64,000 bases of DNA from Seriola aureovittata. Lineage: Eukaryota > Chordata > Actinopteri > Carangiformes > Carangidae. Below are positions 60,601 to 64,000 of the stretch, one piece after another. The stretch covers positions 12,573,501 to 12,637,500 of the forward strand of contig NC_079377.1 in the NCBI RefSeq assembly GCF_021018895.1, written 5' to 3'. The position numbers and the translations under genes are program-made. The notes below the pieces were generated by a model, which saw nothing but the letters and a program-made list of their open reading frames with translations, searched no databases and was not told the origin of the DNA. Within the stretch, counting starts at the first letter, position 1, and every line of letters starts with the position of its first letter.

Positions 60601-62806
60601 GACTGTGCATCCTGCCAGAAAGGTGATATCAGGGGTTGGTGGCTTCTTTGATCTGTTTATTTTATTTATTTTTTCATTTTATTTTTCACGAAGGCATTCA
60701 GCCACAAAACTACCATTGAAGGTCTTCATGAAATTCCTGCCAGGCCTGGCTGCAGCTTCCATTTCAAACAATGTAAGACATGTAACAACCAGGCCCAGAG
60801 GTTGCTGCTGATGATGACAGGTCCGCTGGCAGTCTCCGTACGTGTGGGCCGTGCAGATTGGTGCCCGAAAAACCAGCCTGGTGGTTTTATGTTTGTCTGG
60901 GGCATCAGGGGCATGCAGTGCACAATGTGGGACGGTGGCACTTTCTTTCCCATTACCTTTTGAACTGTTCAGTTTTATTTTCTTTTACATTTTCTTGTTG
61001 ATTTATTATGTTTCTTGGTTTTTCTGTATGATCCACTGACGGGCTGGTAATGGGTGTATATATAATGCATAGCACAGAATCTGATTCATGTTTTCGGATA
61101 GTTTTTAATAAAGTTTGATTTTTAATTAACCTCTTTTTTTCGGCCATATATTTGGTTTGCACATCGCTGTGCAAGTCTGTTTACGTTGTGTCTGCGTTAT
61201 GAAAACAAACTGCCTCTGCTTTGCTTCTCCAATCAGACATAAATATCTGTAGTTAATGGGAGGCAGGGCAGCGGCATTGGTGTATTGATTGCGAGGACCG
61301 CCTGTCGCCATAACACTATTCCTACAAGTCCCTTTCTAATGGCTGCTTTGACTAATAATAAGTCTGAATCTCATTAGTGTCTGTGTCTGTGTGTGTGTGT
61401 ATGCGTGTGTGTGCGCGTGCCTGCCTGTTCTTTCTAAAGTACAATATCATTAATGTGATAGTCGGAATGGATGAGCTCATTTACCTTTGGCAAGAGCAAA
61501 ACCGTAAAAAAGCGTGTGTATGCTAGTGTGCATGCCCGGCGTGTGTGTATGTGTTTGCACGTGTTCATAAGTGCTTTTGAGGGTTTGAGCGTGCCATCTG
61601 TTTTGGTCAACTTCATGCCAGGTGGTAAGAGAGCTGTCTTTAACAATTGACTGCGTGTCTGATTTTCTGACTGACGCTGCCTCTGATGCTCTGTGACATC
61701 TTCTTATTGTCTGCTGGATAGGAAACTGTCCGCATCTGTGTTACAAAGGATCAGGTCAGTGATTTGCTCAATGCAAAGTTAAGGCAGAGTTATTGAGCAT
61801 GCTGGTGAGGGGAGTGCCCTTGCCTCATTAAGGATCTAGCCCTGGCCAATTTCATGCAACTAGAAAAGACTTGCAGCTGTCTCTAACCTACAGGGAGGAA
61901 TATGGTCCTTTTTCAGTGAAGACATATTGACCTGTACCAGTAGGAGGAGCACAGCTGTAAACAATATAATGAATGATGGCTGGATTCCATTTAGCTGCTT
62001 CAGTTTCGGGGTCCTGGTATTGTTCATGCTGGCTCACAGTCACACTGTCATGACTTACCAGGGCACTTGAACAGAACAAAGCCATTGTTAATGTTATTAG
62101 TAACACCTGTGCTTTCCTGATATGACAAGTCAAAAATGCCTGCTTATGTGCATATTAAAAGCAGCAACAGTTTAAACCTTTGGATGTCCAGACAAATTGA
62201 TGCACGTGTTAAAATTGCAGCAGTTTTTACTTACTTGCACTTGCCAGAGAAGAATCTGGAGAATGTGCGAGCTGAAAAGTGAATTAATGAGTTTGTCAGT
62301 CAACAGAGTTTTGTTGAACTTGGGCCGTCAAATACTCACTAATTGGCTTCACACTTTAAGTTGATTGATAGCCACCGTGTGCCTTCTTTATCGCCACTGT
62401 CACGACTGCTGCACTATAATGTTTGATGAATGTGCTGTTACCTGTTTTACGGATAAGGTGCTGATTGATTTAGTTTTATTACTAAGAATTGTTTGTTCTG
62501 TCGCTGTTGAGAGCATTGGTCAACTGGCAGCACGCCATGAAATATCTATCTGAAATGAACTCACCTGCAGGCCTTTCCTTTTCCTGTTTTATATCTTCAC
62601 AGCCAGGAATCAGCAACAGTAACTTCTGAGCTCTGTCTAGGGTTTATTTACAGCATCGTTAATGGTTATATTCATATATTCCTCTAGCGCAGACTGTATA
62701 TCTCTTGACACATTCCTACATTTGGTATTGGCTTTTCTGGTGCTGTACGTTGTTACACAACAGAAGAATAATATCCATCTCCCACTTCCTGTGTTTTGAT
62801 TGACAG
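54666..62806 (+). other. Distal part of putative intron 1: no exon recognised
   Basis: Mostly AT-rich sequence. It holds a G-rich tract at about 55729-55759, repeated AGTGCATG words at 56650-56690, an 18-base G-rich stretch near 58978-58993, and GT-rich text near 59724-59830 and 61385-61420. No open frame here looks like a conserved exon. Confidence 0.4.
55729..55759 (+). repeat. G-rich tract
   Basis: Guanine runs separated by single adenines end in a run of 13 G (55747-55759 region). Quadruplex-prone. Confidence 0.8.
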
Positions 62807-63002
62807 TATGCAGCGAGGGTCACCGTACAGTATACATCTGGACCAGACCTTGTATGGCCATGTGGCACTGAGCTGGTGGTTCGATGACAGAGATGGGGTG
62901 AGCTCCAGTGAAGCATCTCTGTTTGATGAAAGCTCTCCCCTGTGGGAGGAAACAGCAGGAGGCCTGAGACAGCTTGGCTCTGGCACTGCTCCCTCTCAAC
63001 AG
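62807..63002 (+). CDS. Candidate second coding exon of the divergent gene (partial)
   Basis: A TTTTGATTGACAG acceptor precedes a 196-base open segment that ends at CAACAG|GTACAG. One base plus 65 codons gives a phase that exactly completes the split codon left by the exon at 7480-7583 (TG plus T, cysteine) and ends in phase 0. The peptide begins MQRGSPYSIHLDQTLYGHV and continues with LSWWFDDRDG and an acidic, serine-rich part. Codon choice and base composition look coding and contrast with the AT-rich surroundings. A second good donor, GGG|GTGAGC at 62897/62898, also keeps phase 0. I do not recognise the protein. Overlapping open frames on the minus strand lower the certainty. Confidence 0.5.
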
Positions 63003-63341
63003 GTACAGGGGAGTGTTGAGTCGAATGCTGATTATCCAGTTGGATTCTGTGTGAGGCTAGAAATGACAAAAGCAAATACCTGGCATAAATGAAATCCTCG
63101 GGGGAATTTACTTAATCAAACAAAGGTCATATCATTAAAATATCGATCTTGACTTATTTAATATTTGTTTAAAAAAAAAAAATGTCCTTGACGTTCGCTC
63201 TTTGGAGTACAACGGAACCTCTTGACCGGGGAAGGACTTGTGAGTGCCAGTGGGATGTGAAAAATGTCTCCTCTCCTTTTGCCAATTGTATTGCACACAT
63301 CTCATGTGCATCCATCATTACTAGGTCATTATAAGCAAGGA
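63003..63341 (+). other. Sequence after candidate exon 2, nothing specific seen
   Basis: Presumed intron 2 if exon 2 is real. Contains an A-run at about 63171-63182. Confidence 0.35.
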
Positions 63342-63352
63342 ACACACACACA

Positions 63353-63401
<49 letters not shown>
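63342..63401. repeat. (CA)n microsatellite
   Basis: About 30 CA units with a CC interruption near 63359-63360. Confidence 0.96.
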
Positions 63402-63405
<4 letters not shown>

Positions 63406-64000
63406 CACACACTGCCAGCCGGCATTTAAGGGCAGATGGAAGCCTTGGGGCAGAAATTTGCTTGCATTCAGACAATAGATGGGGAATTTATTTTCATTCC
63501 CTTGTGTTGATCAGGGACATGACTCGCATAACTTAAAGTGATGGCACCTCACCAGTTTATAATAGTATCGACCACACGGAGTAAATGCCAGTCTTAAGTG
63601 GGACGACACACAGAGACGGAGGGTTTATGGGCGGCAAAGCACATTAGTTACACTGCACACTCGTGTTTGAATCAATAGACCACTGAGAAGTTTGGAGTTG
63701 TGGTTCACAAAGAATAATGGATAAATGAGATGCACATTCAAATAGAAAAGCAGGTTTAAATTTAAAGCCCCGAGCTTAAAAAAAGACGAGTGTAGGGCTG
63801 GTGTCAGCAAAGATATGGTTTCATTTAAATCCTAAAACAAGTTTGGATATTTGGAAAGCCAGATGGTTGTCTGTCTCATGGCCACCCTGTCTTCATCAAG
63901 GGCCTCAGGGCAATGTAAACAGTGGTAATACATCACAAAACAATCAGACAGCTTCCCTCAGACTCGCATTATATGTGTTATCCATCACAGTAAATACGCT
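63402..64000 (+). other. Non-coding sequence to window end
   Basis: No further exon of the divergent gene is recognised before the window ends. Confidence 0.4.

Overview
The window looks like vertebrate, most likely teleost fish, nuclear DNA. It is AT-rich, densely scattered with (CA)n/(GT)n microsatellites, and carries decayed fish-type mobile elements (an L2/CR1-like LINE relic and several short inverted-repeat elements with 8-bp target duplications). Only one complete gene is visible. It is single-exon and encodes a protein with clear similarity to HPS6, a subunit of BLOC-2. I see no prokaryotic operons, CRISPR array, rRNA or tRNA.

Layout. 1-2300 is gene-free sequence with one CA microsatellite and ends at a candidate plus-strand poly(A) signal. 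2300-4307 is probably the 3' UTR or flank of hps6. 4308-7100 (minus strand) is the intronless hps6 coding sequence. 7101-7479 is a short, CpG-containing, TATA-less interval that probably works as a bidirectional promoter. At 7480-7583 (plus strand) lies a short first coding exon that ends at a good splice donor. A phase-compatible second exon candidate appears only at 62807, so most of the window would be one first intron of about 55 kb in an unidentified gene transcribed divergently from hps6.

The putative intron contains microsatellites, G-runs, a LINE C-terminal relic (24.9-25.1 kb), an LTR-like segment (41.3-41.8 kb), three non-autonomous hAT-like elements with definable ends (39790-40411, 42853-43611, 50438-50815), a pair of inverted copies of an unclassified repeat (35.1 and 38.0 kb), several other degenerate repeat fragments, and a diverged five-unit tandem repeat (53.8-54.7 kb).

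No obviously new multi-gene system is present. The points most worth checking are the identity of the divergent gene and its very long intron, the C-terminal NPF tail of fish HPS6, the diverged tandem array, and the dated mobile-element insertions. All family calls come from reading the sequence and remembered family features; no database search was run.
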